Shown one piece after another: positions 48,813 through 59,407 of a DNA stretch of 64,000 nucleotides (position 1 is its first letter; every line of letters starts with the position of its first letter). The stretch is from Pantoea wallisii. Lineage in GTDB: Bacteria; Pseudomonadota; Gammaproteobacteria; Enterobacterales; Enterobacteriaceae. The stretch lies in contig NZ_MLFS01000002.1 of NCBI RefSeq assembly GCF_002095485.1, positions 62,001-126,000 of the forward strand, written 5' to 3'. The position numbers were made by a program, and so were the translations under genes. The notes under the pieces are model-generated. The model did no database searches and was not told where the DNA came from. It saw only the letters and a program-made list of their open reading frames with translations.

Positions 48813-50171
48813 TCAGTGCGTCTCCTGCAGGCTGGGAAGAATCCGGTTCACCTTATGAAAAGTCTCCTGATACTCCGCATCCAGTTCGCTATCAGCCACA
48901 ATGCCGCCGCCTGCGGCGCAGTACAGCGTTTGGTTCTCGGCAATCAGGGTGCGGATGGTGATGCTGGTGTCCATGCGACCGCACAGGCTGAGATAGCCAA
49001 TGCTGCCACACCAGGCGTTACGGCGCTGGGGTTCCAGCTCTTCAATGATCGCCATCGCGCGAATTTTTGGCGCGCCGGTAATCGAGCCGCCGGGGAAACA
49101 GGCGCGCAGCAGATCGCTGGCGTGCAGATGTTCAGGCAGGCGTGCACGCACGGTGCTGACCAGATGGTGTACCGCCGGGAACGGCTCTACCACGAACAGC
49201 TCCGGCACGCTCACGCTGCCCGGCACAGCCACCCGGCCGATATCATTACGCAGCAGATCGACAATCATCAGATTTTCGGCGCGATCTTTCTCTGCATGGG
49301 CGAGTTTTTCCGCCTGCAGACGATCGGCCTCCGCATCACTCAGGCGCGGCAGCGTCCCTTTAATCGGGCGGGTCTCAATGTCGTGCTGCTGCAGCGAGAG
49401 AAAACGTTCGGGTGAGAGGCTCAGCAGGGCGCTGTGAGGCAGACGAATAAAGGCGCTGAACGGGGCGCGGTTAGCGCGGTTTAGGCGCAGGAAAGCCTGC
49501 CACTCATCGCCATGGTAGGTGGCCTGAAAGCGCTGTGCCAGGTTGACCTGATAGCAGTCACCGGCCTGAATATAGTCCTGAACCGCCTGGAAGCGCGCGG
49601 CGTACTGCGCAAAGCTCAGGCTGGATTGCCACTCACTCGTGAGCATAAACGGCCGCGGCTGCGGCACGGCCTGGCGCTGTAACCACTGCCAGCGCCGTTC
49701 AGCGTCCCCGAGCGAAACCAGCGTCAGCGTCTGTTTATGGTGATCGGCGATCAGCGCCCAGTCGTAGATCCCCACGGCCATGTCTGGCGTGGTGAGGTCC
49801 TGCTGTGCGATTTGCGGTAGCGTCTCGAAACGCCGCCCGAGATCATACCCAAACAGACCAAGCGCGCCGCCCTGAAACGGCAGGTCAGCATTGAACGCAG
49901 GCGTAATGTTCAGCGCATCCAGCTGCTGCTGCACCAGAGACAGCGGATCATCCTCTGAATCATATTCGCCCGCGTGGCTGACAATGCAAGTGCGGTTGCC
50001 CTGCGTGGTCAGCGTAGTGAGCGGATCGGCAGTGAGAATATCAAACCGGTTATCCGCATGTTCGGCCTGACCGGAGGTCAGCAGCATCGCCCACGGACGA
50101 TGGGCCAGGGTAGAGAAGCGGTGCAGTAGCGTATCCGGCGTATACTTGAGCGAGAGGGTTTTCACAATCAT
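48813..50171 (-). CDS. pabB: Aminodeoxychorismate synthase component I
   Basis: With PabA it converts chorismate and glutamine to 4-amino-4-deoxychorismate for folate synthesis. It has 452 residues. It contains the chorismate-binding features RPIKGTLPR (lysine nucleophile), [24 protein letters not shown] and [18 protein letters not shown], plus an N-terminal block [11 protein letters not shown]. It is upstream of nudL. It is divergent from yoaH, as in E. coli. Confidence 0.95.
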   Translation of the reverse strand: MIVKTLSLKYTPDTLLHRFSTLAHRPWAMLLTSGQAEHADNRFDILTADPLTTLTTQGNRTCIVSHAGEYDSEDDPLSLVQQQLDALNITPAFNADLPFQGGALGLFGYDLGRRFETLPQIAQQDLTTPDMAVGIYDWALIADHHKQTLTLVSLGDAERRWQWLQRQAVPQPRPFMLTSEWQSSLSFAQYAARFQAVQDYIQAGDCYQVNLAQRFQATYHGDEWQAFLRLNRANRAPFSAFIRLPHSALLSLSPERFLSLQQHDIETRPIKGTLPRLSDAEADRLQAEKLAHAEKDRAENLMIVDLLRNDIGRVAVPGSVSVPELFVVEPFPAVHHLVSTVRARLPEHLHASDLLRACFPGGSITGAPKIRAMAIIEELEPQRRNAWCGSIGYLSLCGRMDTSITIRTLIAENQTLYCAAGGGIVADSELDAEYQETFHKVNRILPSLQETH

Positions 50172-50282
50172 CGGGCAAATCAGTTCAGCAGGCAGGCGCG
50201 TAGCCTGGCATATTTTTTTGTCGCTGGCACCTGTTTGTTCGGCGTGGAATAATGCGCGCCCGATGTTAACCAGGAGTGAACC

Positions 50283-50471
50283 ATGTTTTCAGGTCTTCCG
50301 GCTTTATCCCATGAACAGCAGCAGCAGGCGGTCGAACGTATTCAGGAGCTGATGGCCGGCGGCATGTCCAGCGGGCAGGCGATTACTCAGGTAGCACAGG
50401 AGATCCGTCAGAACCATAAGGGTGAGGCGATCCGGGCGCGTTTCGAAGACGACGAGGATGACGACGAATAG
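50283..50471 (+). CDS. yoaH: YoaH family protein (UPF0181)
   Basis: 62 residues, ATG after AGGAGTG. The helical body [20 protein letters not shown] and [15 protein letters not shown] matches UPF0181, with a strongly acidic tail DDEDDDE. Function is unknown. It lies between divergent pabB and convergent yoaB. Confidence 0.9.
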   Translation: MFSGLPALSHEQQQQAVERIQELMAGGMSSGQAITQVAQEIRQNHKGEAIRARFEDDEDDDE

Positions 50472-50484
50472 CGCCCGAACCCGG

Positions 50485-50829
50485 TTACAGCGCAGCGATA
50501 ATTTTGATTTCGACTTTATACTTCGGATTCATCAGGCCCGCCTGCACCGTACAGCGTACCGGCGCATTACCCGGTGAAACCCACGCATCCCAGGCGCGGT
50601 TCATGGCCGGGAAATCCTCTTTCTCCACCAGAAAAATAGTGGCGTCAAGGATCTTGCTCTTGTCCGAGCCGACGCGCGCCAGAATACGGTCAATCACCGC
50701 CAGCGCATTGGCGGTTTGCGCTTCGGCATCCGCATCCAGATTCTCCGGCACGCTGGTGTAATAGACGGTCTGGTCGTGAACAACGGCTTCTGACATGCGG
50801 TGCTCGGGATCGATACGCGTAATAGTCAT
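50485..50829 (-). CDS. yoaB: RidA/YjgF-family protein YoaB
   Basis: 114 residues, as in E. coli, from ATG at 50829 after AGGAGAAAAGC; the frame runs 52 codons further upstream without conservation. It belongs to the Rid family (trimeric; members hydrolyse reactive enamine/imine intermediates). Visible blocks are VYYTSVPENLDADAEAQTANAL, ILDATIFL, and the signature APVRCTVQAGLMNPKYKVEI with the substrate-binding Arg. It is divergent from yoaA. Confidence 0.92.
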   Translation of the reverse strand: MTITRIDPEHRMSEAVVHDQTVYYTSVPENLDADAEAQTANALAVIDRILARVGSDKSKILDATIFLVEKEDFPAMNRAWDAWVSPGNAPVRCTVQAGLMNPKYKVEIKIIAAL

Positions 50830-50954
50830 GCTTTTCTCCTTTATTTTCGCTGCGCTAGCCTGCCATATCCGGCAGGCGGCTGTCATCTGTTGTGGTCGCC
50901 TTCCTGGAATCCTGACATAATTACAGTGGTTTTTTGTGTAATCGGTGAGGGTGT

Positions 50955-52865
50955 GTGGCAGACGATTTTGCAGCAGATGGCGCATTAGCGCAGGGGATTC
51001 CGGGCTTTAAACCGCGTGCAGCCCAGCGGGAGATGGCGCAGGCGGTGAGTGAAGCTGTCAAACGTGGCGGGGAGCTGGTGGTGGAAGCTGGCACCGGTAC
51101 CGGAAAAACGTACGCGTATCTGGCGCCAGCGCTGCGGGCGAAAAAGAAGGTCATCGTCTCCACCGGTTCTAAAGCGCTGCAGGATCAGCTCTACAATCGC
51201 GATCTCCCTACCGTTGCCCGCGCGCTGAAGTTCAGCGGTAAAAGCGCATTGCTGAAAGGGCGTTCGAACTATCTCTGTCTTGAGCGACTTGAACAGCAGA
51301 ATCAGGCCGGGGGCGATCTCACCGTGCAGGCGCTGGGTGATTTGATCAATGTGCGCAGCTGGTCATCGGAAACCGTTGACGGCGATGTCAGCAACTGCGC
51401 TGGGGTGGCAGAGGACAGCCCCATCTGGCCTTATGTTACCAGCACCAATGACAACTGCCTCGGTAGCGATTGTCCGCTGTACAAAGAGTGCTTTGTGGTT
51501 AAAGCGCGTAAAAAAGCCATGGATGCCGACGTGGTGGTGGTAAACCACCATCTGTTCCTCGCCGACCTGGTGGTAAAAGAGGGCGGTTTTGGCGAACTGA
51601 TCCCGGAAGCGGATGTGATGATCTTCGATGAAGCGCATCAGCTGCCGGATATCGCCAGTCAATATTTTGGTCAGCAGCTCTCCAGCCGCCAGCTGCAGGA
51701 TCTGGCCAAAGATATCATTCTCGCTTATCGCACCGAAGTGCGTGATGTGCAGCAGCTGCAAAAGTCCGCCGATCGTCTGGCCCAGTGCGCCCAGGATTTT
51801 CGCCTGACATTAGGTGAACCTGGCTTCCGCGGCAACCTGCGTGAGCTGCTAAACGACAACAACATCATGCGCATGTTTACGCTGCTGGATGATGCGCTGG
51901 AGCTCTGCTACGACGTGATTAAGCTCTCGCTCGGACGCTCCGCCTTACTGGATGCTGCTTTTGAACGCGCCGCGCTCTATCGTACCCGCCTGAAACGCCT
52001 GCGCGCAATCAATGAGCCGGGCTTTAGCTACTGGTATGAGTGCACCAGCCGCCACTTTACCCTGGCGCTGACGCCGCTTTCGGTTGCTGAACGTTTCCGT
52101 GAGGTGATGGATAACCGCAAAGCGGCGTGGGTGTTTACCTCCGCAACGCTGGCGGTGAATGAGCAGATGAGCCACTTTGCCAGCCGGCTGGGCGTGGAGC
52201 GCGCACAAACCCTCATCCTGGATAGCCCCTTTGACTACGCGCAGCAGGCGCTGCTCTGCGTGCCGCGCAACATGCCGGAACCTAACCATCCGGGCGGAGC
52301 GCGCCAGCTGGCGCGCATGATGAAGCCGCTGATTGATGCGAATAAAGGGCGCTGCTTCTTTCTCTGTACCTCGCACAAGATGATGCGTGAACTGGCCGCC
52401 GAGTTTCGCGCCTCTATGACGCTGCCGGTGCTGCTGCAGGGTGAGACCAGTAAAGGCCAGTTGCTCAAACAGTTTCTTGACGCCGGCAATGCACTGCTGG
52501 TGGCGACCAGCAGCTTCTGGGAAGGGGTTGATGTGCGGGGCGATGCGTTGTCGCTGGTGATCATCGATAAGCTGCCGTTCACCTCGCCGGAAGATCCGCT
52601 GCTGAAAGCCCGCATGGAGGATTGCCGTCTGCGCGGGGGCGATCCGTTCAATGATGTGCAGCTGCCTGACGCGGTGATTACCCTGAAACAGGGCGTTGGC
52701 CGTCTGATCCGCGATACTGACGATCGCGGTGTACTGGTGATTTGCGACCAGCGGCTGGTCTCCCGCCCTTACGGTGGCCTGTTCCTGAACAGCCTGCCGC
52801 CAACGCCGCGCACCCGCGATCTGCAGCGGGCGATTGAATTTGTCCGCCTGCCAGAGAGTCACTAA
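50955..52865 (+). CDS. yoaA: XPD/DinG-family DNA helicase YoaA
   Basis: An iron-sulfur helicase that in E. coli acts with the Pol III chi subunit (HolC) at stalled forks. It starts with GTG at 50955 (MADDFAADGALAQGIPGFKPR) and has 636 residues as in E. coli. It has Walker A EAGTGTGKTYAY, Fe-S cysteines (NYLCLERL, NCAGVAED, NCLGSDCPLYKECF), the DEAH box FDEAHQLPD, and helicase motifs VATSSFWEGVDVRGD and LKQGVGRLIR. tsaB follows 52 bases on. Confidence 0.94.
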   Translation: MADDFAADGALAQGIPGFKPRAAQREMAQAVSEAVKRGGELVVEAGTGTGKTYAYLAPALRAKKKVIVSTGSKALQDQLYNRDLPTVARALKFSGKSALLKGRSNYLCLERLEQQNQAGGDLTVQALGDLINVRSWSSETVDGDVSNCAGVAEDSPIWPYVTSTNDNCLGSDCPLYKECFVVKARKKAMDADVVVVNHHLFLADLVVKEGGFGELIPEADVMIFDEAHQLPDIASQYFGQQLSSRQLQDLAKDIILAYRTEVRDVQQLQKSADRLAQCAQDFRLTLGEPGFRGNLRELLNDNNIMRMFTLLDDALELCYDVIKLSLGRSALLDAAFERAALYRTRLKRLRAINEPGFSYWYECTSRHFTLALTPLSVAERFREVMDNRKAAWVFTSATLAVNEQMSHFASRLGVERAQTLILDSPFDYAQQALLCVPRNMPEPNHPGGARQLARMMKPLIDANKGRCFFLCTSHKMMRELAAEFRASMTLPVLLQGETSKGQLLKQFLDAGNALLVATSSFWEGVDVRGDALSLVIIDKLPFTSPEDPLLKARMEDCRLRGGDPFNDVQLPDAVITLKQGVGRLIRDTDDRGVLVICDQRLVSRPYGGLFLNSLPPTPRTRDLQRAIEFVRLPESH

Positions 52866-52917
52866 TTTGTGCCAGGCTGTGATAAGATGCGCGCCATTTT
52901 GATTCTCTGAGGTTGTT

Positions 52918-53616
52918 ATGTCCGCCCGAATTTTAGCCCTGGACACCGCGACAGAAGCCTGTTCTGCCGCGCTGCTGAATCAGCAGCAGATCGATGCCCG
53001 CTTTGAGATCGCCCCGCGCGATCACACCCAACGTATTCTGCCGCTGGTGCAGACGCTGCTGCAGGCGCAGCAGCTTGACCTGACGGCGCTTGATGCGCTG
53101 GCCTTTGGCCGCGGGCCGGGCAGCTTTACCGGCGTGCGTATTGGCATCGGGATTGCGCAGGGGCTGGCGCTGGGCGCAAACCTGCCCATGATTGGCGTCT
53201 CGTCGCTGGCGACAATGGCACAGGGCGCATGGCGCTTAACCGGTGCGACGCGCGTACTGGCCGCCATTGATGCCCGCATGGGTGAAGTTTACTGGGCGGA
53301 GTATCAGCGTGACGCGCAAGGCAACTGGCAGGGCGCAGAGAGCGAAGCGGTTCTGAAGCCGGAAGCCGCGCAGGCCCGTATCGCTCAGCTGAGCGGCGAG
53401 TGGGCAACGGTTGGCACTGGCTGGCAGGCTTACCCGCAGCTGCTGCAGAGTAACGACACCCGGTTAACAACCACAGCAGTAACGCTGCCCGCCGCAGAAG
53501 ATATGTTACCGCTGGCGCTGAGCGCCTGGCAACGGGGTGAAACTGTCGCGGTGGAGCACGCCGAGCCGGTTTATCTGCGTAATGAAGTGGCATGGAAAAA
53601 GTTACCGGGCCGCTGA
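52918..53616 (+). CDS. tsaB: tRNA threonylcarbamoyladenosine synthesis protein TsaB
   Basis: TsaB partners TsaD and TsaE to add threonylcarbamoyl to A37 of ANN-decoding tRNAs; it is essential in E. coli. It has 232 residues with an ASKHA fold: [38 protein letters not shown] and [20 protein letters not shown] at 52918. It lies downstream of yoaA and upstream of yeaY, as in E. coli. Confidence 0.95.
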   Translation: MSARILALDTATEACSAALLNQQQIDARFEIAPRDHTQRILPLVQTLLQAQQLDLTALDALAFGRGPGSFTGVRIGIGIAQGLALGANLPMIGVSSLATMAQGAWRLTGATRVLAAIDARMGEVYWAEYQRDAQGNWQGAESEAVLKPEAAQARIAQLSGEWATVGTGWQAYPQLLQSNDTRLTTTAVTLPAAEDMLPLALSAWQRGETVAVEHAEPVYLRNEVAWKKLPGR

Positions 53617-53676
53617 TACGCCACGCAACTTATCACTGCACCTCCAGTCTAACTGAGAAATATCAGGAGAAGTGCT

Positions 53677-54270
53677 ATGCCAATTAGTCGTAAAGGGATC
53701 TCTGGCGCGCTGTTAGCCTGTGCGATGTTGCTCAGCGGCTGCGTTTCAGTGCCAGATTCCATTAAAGGGAGTTCTCAGCTTCCACAGCAAGATTTACTGC
53801 GTGTAATGAACGCGCCCCAGCTCTATATCGGCCAGGAGTCGCGTTTTGGCGGCAAAGTGGTGAAAGTGACTAACCTGAACGGTTTAACCCGCCTGGAGAT
53901 CGCCACGCAGCCGCTGGATGAGAGTGCGCGCCCGCGCCTGGGTGCAGCGTCGGTGGGCCGCATTTACGCTGACCTGCGCGGTTTTGTCGATCCGGTCGAC
54001 GTCAACAATCAGTACATCACGGTGCTGGGCAACATCAAAGGCGTTGAAAAGGGTGAGATCGGGAAGGCGAATTACAACTTTGTGGTGGTCGATGTGCGCG
54101 GCTACCAGCGCTGGCATCTGACCCAGCAGGTGATGACGCCGCCGCAGCCAATCGATCCGTGGATCTGGTACGGTCCATCGCGCCGTCATCCCGGCTACTG
54201 GGGACCGAACCCTTACTGGGGTATGAATACCGGTGGTCCGGCGCAGGTAGAGACCATTCTCACCGAGTAG
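53677..54270 (+). CDS. yeaY: Slp-family outer-membrane lipoprotein YeaY
   Basis: 197 residues with a lipoprotein signal (residues 1-21, lipobox LLSGC, Cys22). The Slp domain follows: [37 protein letters not shown] and [17 protein letters not shown]. The C-terminus is rich in Trp, Tyr and Pro ([21 protein letters not shown]). YeaY is a paralogue of the starvation lipoprotein Slp. It sits between tsaB and fadD as in E. coli, where it is an RpoE-controlled gene. Confidence 0.92.
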   Translation: MPISRKGISGALLACAMLLSGCVSVPDSIKGSSQLPQQDLLRVMNAPQLYIGQESRFGGKVVKVTNLNGLTRLEIATQPLDESARPRLGAASVGRIYADLRGFVDPVDVNNQYITVLGNIKGVEKGEIGKANYNFVVVDVRGYQRWHLTQQVMTPPQPIDPWIWYGPSRRHPGYWGPNPYWGMNTGGPAQVETILTE

Positions 54271-54291
54271 GTGACACGAATATTTTTTACG

Positions 54292-54324
54292 GCCCGGTCG
54301 CGGTGCTCGCGAACGGGCTTTTTT
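54292..54324 (+). terminator. Terminator after yeaY
   Basis: The stem GCCCGgTCGCG / CGCGAaCGGGC is followed by six T. Confidence 0.8.
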
Positions 54325-54392
54325 ATTGGGCGCGCAACCGATGCGCGAAATTTAGTGATGCGCTTCGCAACCTGAAAATGCCGAAACAGGCA

Positions 54393-54409
54393 AACTGGTA
54401 CAATCAGTT
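54393..54409. promoter_or_regulatory. FadR operator upstream of fadD
   Basis: AACTGGTACAATCAGTT agrees with the FadR consensus (AACTGGTCnGACCAGTT) in both arms. It lies 37 bases before the ATG of fadD. FadR is encoded at 62002 in this window, and repression of fadD by FadR is established in E. coli. Confidence 0.75.
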
Positions 54410-54445
54410 AAAATATTGTTAACAACACTGATTGCAGAGGCAGCG

Positions 54446-56155
54446 ATGGCTACGCAACAAGAATATCGGGGTGACTCTTTGAACAAGGTTTGGCTGAAAC
54501 GCTATCCGCCAGATGTTCCTGCGGAAATTAATGCAGACCGCTATCCCTCTTTGGTCGATCTTTTCGAACACGCAACGCAGCAGTACGCCGATCAGGTGGC
54601 GTTTATCAATATGGGCCAGCCGATGACCTATCGTCAGCTGGAGCAGCAGAGCCGGGCGTTCGCCGCCTGGCTGCAGCAGGGGCTGGGCCTACAGCAGGGC
54701 GACCGTGTGGCGCTGATGATGCCCAACCTGCTGCAATATCCGGTAGCGCTGTTTGGCGTGTTACGCGCCGGCATGGTGGTGGTTAACGTTAATCCACTCT
54801 ATACGCCGCGTGAGCTTAAGCACCAGCTGAACGACAGCGGCGCGAGTGCGATTGTGATTGTTTCGAACTTTGCGCATACGCTGGAGAAGGTGGTAGCAGA
54901 GACGCCCATTAAACACGTGATGCTGACGCGCATGGGCGATCAGCTGGCGCCGGTTAAAGCCACGCTGGTTAACTTTGTGGTGAAGTACGTTAAAAAGCTG
55001 GTGCCGAAATATCATCTGCCCGGCGCCGTACCGTTCCGCCATGCGCTCCAGCAGGGGGCTCTTCTGAGCTACCGTCGCCCGACGGTGCGCAATGAGGATC
55101 TCGCCTTCCTGCAGTATACCGGCGGGACGACCGGCGTGGCGAAAGGCGCGATGCTAACCCACGGCAATATGCAGGCCAACCTGGAGCAGACTAAAGCGAC
55201 CTACGGCAAGCTGCTGCGCCCCGGTAAAGAGCAGGTGGTGACCGCGCTGCCGCTCTACCATATCTTTGCGCTGACGGTAAACGGCCTGCTGTTTCTCGAT
55301 CTTGGCGGCACTAACCTGCTGATTACCAATCCGCGTGATATTCCCGGTTTTGTGAAAGAGCTGAGTAAATTCCCGTTCACCGCCATCACCGGTGTCAATA
55401 CACTGTTCAACGCGCTGCTGAACGACAGCAACTTCAACAAGCTTGATTTCTCCACGCTGCGCCTTTCTGCCGGTGGCGGCATGGCGGTGCAAAAAGCGGT
55501 AGCGGAGCGCTGGGAGAAGCTGACCGGCCACTATCTGCTGGAGGGCTATGGCCTGACCGAGTGCTCCCCGCTGGTATCCGTGAACCCGTATGACATTACC
55601 TGCCACACCGGCAGTATCGGTCTTCCTGTACCCTCCACCGACGTACGCATCGTTGATGATGAAGATCGTGATGTGCCGCCGGGTGAACCGGGCGAGCTGT
55701 GCATCCGCGGTCCGCAGGTGATGGTGGGCTACTGGCAGCGTCCGGAAGCCACGGAAGAGGTGCTAAAAAATGGCTGGCTGCATACCGGTGATATTGTTAC
55801 CGTTGATGCTGAAGGCTTTATCCGCATTGTCGATCGCAAAAAAGACATGATTCTGGTCTCGGGCTTTAACGTATATCCTAATGAGATTGAAGATGTGCTG
55901 ATGCAGCATCCGAAAGTGCGTGAAGCTGCGGCCATTGGCGTGCCAAGCGATCTCTCTGGTGAAGCGGTAAAAGTGTGCATCGTGAAGAAAGATGCCTCGC
56001 TCACCAAAGATGAGGTGCTGGATCACTGCCGGCGTCAGCTCACCGGTTATAAAGTGCCGAAGATTATTGAGTTTCGCGACGAGCTGCCTAAAACCAACGT
56101 GGGCAAAATTCTGCGCCGCGAATTGCGTGATGAGGCGAAGCGGGAAGGGCAGTAA
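54446..56155 (+). CDS. fadD: Long-chain fatty acid-CoA ligase FadD
   Basis: It activates imported long-chain fatty acids to acyl-CoA at the inner membrane. It is an adenylate-forming enzyme with the P-loop-like motif [16 protein letters not shown], the [15 protein letters not shown] block, the FACS signature NGWLHTGDI...[23 protein letters not shown] and the catalytic Lys near the end ([13 protein letters not shown]). ATG at 54446 follows AGAGG and gives 569 residues. TTG at 54479 ([10 protein letters not shown]) corresponds to the start used in E. coli and gives 558; both are possible. A FadR site precedes it. Confidence 0.94.
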   Translation: MATQQEYRGDSLNKVWLKRYPPDVPAEINADRYPSLVDLFEHATQQYADQVAFINMGQPMTYRQLEQQSRAFAAWLQQGLGLQQGDRVALMMPNLLQYPVALFGVLRAGMVVVNVNPLYTPRELKHQLNDSGASAIVIVSNFAHTLEKVVAETPIKHVMLTRMGDQLAPVKATLVNFVVKYVKKLVPKYHLPGAVPFRHALQQGALLSYRRPTVRNEDLAFLQYTGGTTGVAKGAMLTHGNMQANLEQTKATYGKLLRPGKEQVVTALPLYHIFALTVNGLLFLDLGGTNLLITNPRDIPGFVKELSKFPFTAITGVNTLFNALLNDSNFNKLDFSTLRLSAGGGMAVQKAVAERWEKLTGHYLLEGYGLTECSPLVSVNPYDITCHTGSIGLPVPSTDVRIVDDEDRDVPPGEPGELCIRGPQVMVGYWQRPEATEEVLKNGWLHTGDIVTVDAEGFIRIVDRKKDMILVSGFNVYPNEIEDVLMQHPKVREAAAIGVPSDLSGEAVKVCIVKKDASLTKDEVLDHCRRQLTGYKVPKIIEFRDELPKTNVGKILRRELRDEAKREGQ

Positions 56156-56177
56156 GCTGCCCGCTCCCTTCAGGTTA

Positions 56178-56201
56178 ACGCCGGCACAGTCCGGCGTTTT
56201 T
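56178..56201 (+). terminator. Terminator after fadD
   Basis: The stem ACGCCGG / CCGGCGT is followed by a T-rich run (TTTTATT). Confidence 0.75.
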
Positions 56202-56253
56202 ATTGCTTTTAACATGGAGCGCTGCGCGGAGTTTGCCGCAGCGAGAACATAAC

Positions 56254-57375
56254 GTGAATTACACCCTGATCGACCAAAACGACCAACTGGCTGCCGTGTG
56301 CCAGCAGGCACGCCAGCACGCCGCCGTGGCGCTGGATACTGAATTTGTGCGGACCCGCACCTACTATCCTCAGCTGGGGCTGATTCAGCTGTTTGATGGC
56401 GAGCAACTGGTTCTGATCGATCCCTTGCCTATCAGTGACTGGGCGCCTTTTGTTGCTCTGCTGCAGGATAAGCAGGTCACCAAATTCCTGCACGCCGGTG
56501 GCGAAGACCTTGAGGTATTTCTGCACCGCTTTGCCTGCCTGCCTGACCCGATGATCGATACGCAAATTCTGGCGGCGTTTGCCGGCCAGCCGCTGTCGTG
56601 GGGCTTTGCCTCAATGGTTAATCACTTTACCCGGATTGAGCTGGATAAGAGCGAAGCGCGTACCGACTGGCTGGCCCGTCCGCTGACCGAGCGTCAGTGC
56701 CAGTATGCGGCTGCCGATGTGGCCTACCTGTTGCCGATCGCGCATCAGTTGGTGGCGCAGACGGAGGCCGCAGGCAATATGGCGGCAGCGCTGAGCGAGT
56801 GCGAGACGCTGTGCCAGCGGCGTCTGGATGTGCTGCAGCCGGAGGAGGCGTGGCGCGATATCACCAATGCCTGGCAGCTGCGTCCGCGTCAGCTGGCGGC
56901 GCTGCAGCGTCTGGCGGCCTGGCGCCTGAACATTGCCCGACAGAAAGATATGGCGGTTAACTTTGTGGTGCGTGAAGAGAATCTGTGGAAGGTCGCGCGC
57001 TTTATGCCGGGCAGCCTGGGCGAGCTTGACCATCTGGGTTTGAACGGCCATGAAATTCGCTTCCACGGCAAAGCGCTGGTCGCTATGGTGGCGGAAGCGC
57101 AGGCGCAGGATGAAGCTACGCTGCCGGCACCGCTGCCGAACCTGATCGATCATGCGCACTATAAGCAGGCGTTCAAAGCCATCAAGGCGCTGGTGCTCAA
57201 GGTGAGTGAAGAGACGGGTTACAGCCAGGAGCTCCTGGCTTCACGGCGCCAGATTAATCAGGTGCTGAGCGTACACTGGGGGCTGAAAAGCACGACACGA
57301 ACGCCGGAGCTGTTAACCGGCTGGCGGGGCGAGGTGCTGAAAGCAGGCATCGACGAGATTTTACAGGCGCTGTAA
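56254..57375 (+). CDS. rnd: Ribonuclease D
   Basis: A 3'-5' exoribonuclease involved in tRNA 3' maturation. The DEDDy exonuclease domain has LDTEFVRTRTYYP, FLHAGGEDLEVF and CQYAAADVAYLLPI, followed by an HRDC domain (RQLAALQRLAAWRLNIARQKDMA) and a C-terminal HRDC-like region. GTG at 56254 (VNYTLIDQ) matches the conserved start and gives 373 residues; the ribosome site is weak, as in E. coli where rnd uses a rare start. Here rnd is next to minCDE, unlike E. coli. Confidence 0.94.
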   Translation: MNYTLIDQNDQLAAVCQQARQHAAVALDTEFVRTRTYYPQLGLIQLFDGEQLVLIDPLPISDWAPFVALLQDKQVTKFLHAGGEDLEVFLHRFACLPDPMIDTQILAAFAGQPLSWGFASMVNHFTRIELDKSEARTDWLARPLTERQCQYAAADVAYLLPIAHQLVAQTEAAGNMAAALSECETLCQRRLDVLQPEEAWRDITNAWQLRPRQLAALQRLAAWRLNIARQKDMAVNFVVREENLWKVARFMPGSLGELDHLGLNGHEIRFHGKALVAMVAEAQAQDEATLPAPLPNLIDHAHYKQAFKAIKALVLKVSEETGYSQELLASRRQINQVLSVHWGLKSTTRTPELLTGWRGEVLKAGIDEILQAL

Positions 57376-57383
57376 GCCGCACG

Positions 57384-57413
57384 TTTTCCCCTGCGCGGTG
57401 ACGCAGGGGAAAA
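57384..57413. terminator. Bidirectional terminator between rnd and minE
   Basis: The perfect 12-bp stem TTTTCCCCTGCG / CGCAGGGGAAAA lies between convergent genes, with T or A runs on both sides. Confidence 0.75.
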
Positions 57414-57430
57414 TCATGAGCCGGCTTCTG

Positions 57431-57700
57431 TCATTTAGGGACGTCTTCCGTCTCCGGCAGGGTCACGTTGAGCTCAAGGATAGAGATATCATCCCCTTTC
57501 TGATCCAGCTGTACCGTGACCATATCCGGGTCAATTTTCACGTATTTACAGATCACTTCCAGAATATCGCGCTTCAGCTGCGGCAGGTAGTGGGGCTCAC
57601 TGTCGCCCCTTCTGCGTTCGGCCACGATGATTTGCAGCCGTTCCTTGGCGATGTTGGCTGTGTTCTTCTTACGGGATAAAAAGAAATCAAGTAATGCCAT
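57431..57700 (-). CDS. minE: Cell division topological specificity factor MinE
   Basis: MinE stimulates MinD ATPase and drives pole-to-pole oscillation so that division occurs at mid-cell. It has 89 residues with the N-terminal membrane-targeting helix [26 protein letters not shown], which also holds the anti-MinCD region, and a C-terminal topological domain. It lies 3 bases after minD in the operon minCDE. Confidence 0.96.
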   Translation of the reverse strand: MALLDFFLSRKKNTANIAKERLQIIVAERRRGDSEPHYLPQLKRDILEVICKYVKIDPDMVTVQLDQKGDDISILELNVTLPETEDVPK

Positions 57701-57703
57701 TGG

Positions 57704-58516
57704 TTATCCCCCGAACAGGCGTTTCAGGAAACCCTTCTTCTCTTCTTCAATAAAGCGGAAGGGGCGTTCTTCGCCAAGCAGGCGGTCTACGGTATCAGCA
57801 TACGCTTTACCGGCGTCAGAGTTCGCATCAAGGATCACGGGCTCACCCTGGTTAGAGGCGCGCAGCACTGACTGATCTTCCGGAATCACGCCGACCAGCG
57901 GAATGCGCAGAATCTCCAGCACATCTTCCATGCTCAGCATGTCGCCACGGGTTACGCGGCCCGGGTTGTAACGGGTCAGCAGCAGGTGCTCTTTCACCGG
58001 CTCCTGGCTGTTTTCTGCACGACGTGATTTGGAGGAGATGATGCCGAGGATGCGGTCAGAGTCACGCACGGAAGAGACTTCCGGGTTGGTGGTGATGATC
58101 GCCTCATCGGCAAAGTAGAGCGCCATCAGCGCACCGGTTTCGATACCGGCCGGCGAATCGCAGACGATGAAGTCAAACTCCATGGCGGTCAGGTCGTTCA
58201 GGACTTTCTCTACGCCTTCACGCGTCAGTGCGTCTTTATCGCGGGTTTGTGAAGCCGGCAGAATGTAAAGCTGCTCGGTGCGCTTATCGCGGATCAGCGC
58301 CTGGTTCAGGGTGGCATCGCCCTGGATGACGTTAACAAAGTCATACACGACGCGGCGTTCACAGCCCATGATCAGATCAAGGTTACGCAGACCGATATCA
58401 AAATCGATCACGACGGTTTTTTTGCCCTTCTGCGCTAACCCTGTGGCGATGGCCGCGCTTGACGTGGTCTTGCCAACGCCCCCTTTACCTGATGTAACTA
58501 CAATAATGCGTGCCAT
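57704..58516 (-). CDS. minD: Septum site-determining ATPase MinD
   Basis: A membrane-cycling P-loop ATPase that recruits MinC and is displaced by MinE. The deviant Walker A GKGGVGKTTS (residues 10-19) and the motif VVIDFDIGLRNLDLIMG are present. The C-terminal amphipathic membrane-targeting helix EEEKKGFLKRLFGG is intact. 270 residues, same as E. coli. Confidence 0.97.
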   Translation of the reverse strand: MARIIVVTSGKGGVGKTTSSAAIATGLAQKGKKTVVIDFDIGLRNLDLIMGCERRVVYDFVNVIQGDATLNQALIRDKRTEQLYILPASQTRDKDALTREGVEKVLNDLTAMEFDFIVCDSPAGIETGALMALYFADEAIITTNPEVSSVRDSDRILGIISSKSRRAENSQEPVKEHLLLTRYNPGRVTRGDMLSMEDVLEILRIPLVGVIPEDQSVLRASNQGEPVILDANSDAGKAYADTVDRLLGEERPFRFIEEEKKGFLKRLFGG

Positions 58517-58549
58517 AAATGTTGATTTCCTTAACGAAAGAAAAGGGGC

Positions 58550-59254
58550 CTAATTAAGTGTCTGGATAGTGAGCGCGCCGTCTGTTAAACACAGCCGCGC
58601 CGCTTTCCCGAAGAATTCCGCCGGAATCTGATCCATGATCCAATACTCTCCGGCAATGGAGACCAACTCTGCGGCGAGGTTGGTACTAAAAATCTGGCAG
58701 TCACGATCGCCGCTGGCGCCCGCCAGCGCACGGCCGCGCATCATGCCATAAATATGGATGTTGCCGTCTGCCACCAGCTCTGCACCGGCGCTGACGCTGC
58801 TGGTCACGATAAGATCGGCATTGCGCGCGTAAATCTGCTGTCCTGAGCGTACCGGCGTATTCACGATGCGCGTTTTGCTGGCCGTTTCAACCACCGCAGG
58901 CGGCGCAATCGCTTCGGCTTCCGGTGCGTCGGGAAGTTTACGGTTCTCCTTGCCTTCGGACAGAACCGGTAAGCCGGCGCGGGCAATCATCTTTTTCAGG
59001 GCTTCATCTTTACAGCCGCTGACGCCAACGATACGTAAACCGGTGGCACTGACCGCCTGCTGCATCTGCTTCCAGTTGATCTCGCCATTCAGCGCGGACA
59101 CGTTCAGCACAACCGGGGCATTGAGCAGAAAAGCCGGCGCCTGGTCGATCTTGTCCTGCAGCGCCTGACGAATCACCTCGGGTTGCGAATGGTGCAGATG
59201 AACAACTGACAGGGTAAAACTGCTGCCCTTGAATTCGATTGGCGATTGCGACAT
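58550..59254 (-). CDS. minC: Septum site-determining protein MinC
   Basis: MinC inhibits FtsZ polymerisation at the cell poles. The N-terminal FtsZ-inhibiting domain (residues 1-110) and the C-terminal beta-helix that binds MinD ([47 protein letters not shown]) are clear. 234 residues against 231 in E. coli. First gene of minCDE. Start ATG at 59254. Confidence 0.96.
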   Translation of the reverse strand: MSQSPIEFKGSSFTLSVVHLHHSQPEVIRQALQDKIDQAPAFLLNAPVVLNVSALNGEINWKQMQQAVSATGLRIVGVSGCKDEALKKMIARAGLPVLSEGKENRKLPDAPEAEAIAPPAVVETASKTRIVNTPVRSGQQIYARNADLIVTSSVSAGAELVADGNIHIYGMMRGRALAGASGDRDCQIFSTNLAAELVSIAGEYWIMDQIPAEFFGKAARLCLTDGALTIQTLN

Positions 59255-59407
59255 CTGTGCTGGCTCAGTCCTGTTTTACGACCTGAAGATGAACGTCGAT
59301 AAAATCGGCATTAACATCAGCAGGTCAATATTCGAAGTTCTGCAAGCATGTTATAGTTACTGCTATATTCAGGCAAGTGACGCCCATGGTTAATTCGAGT
59401 AAAAAAT

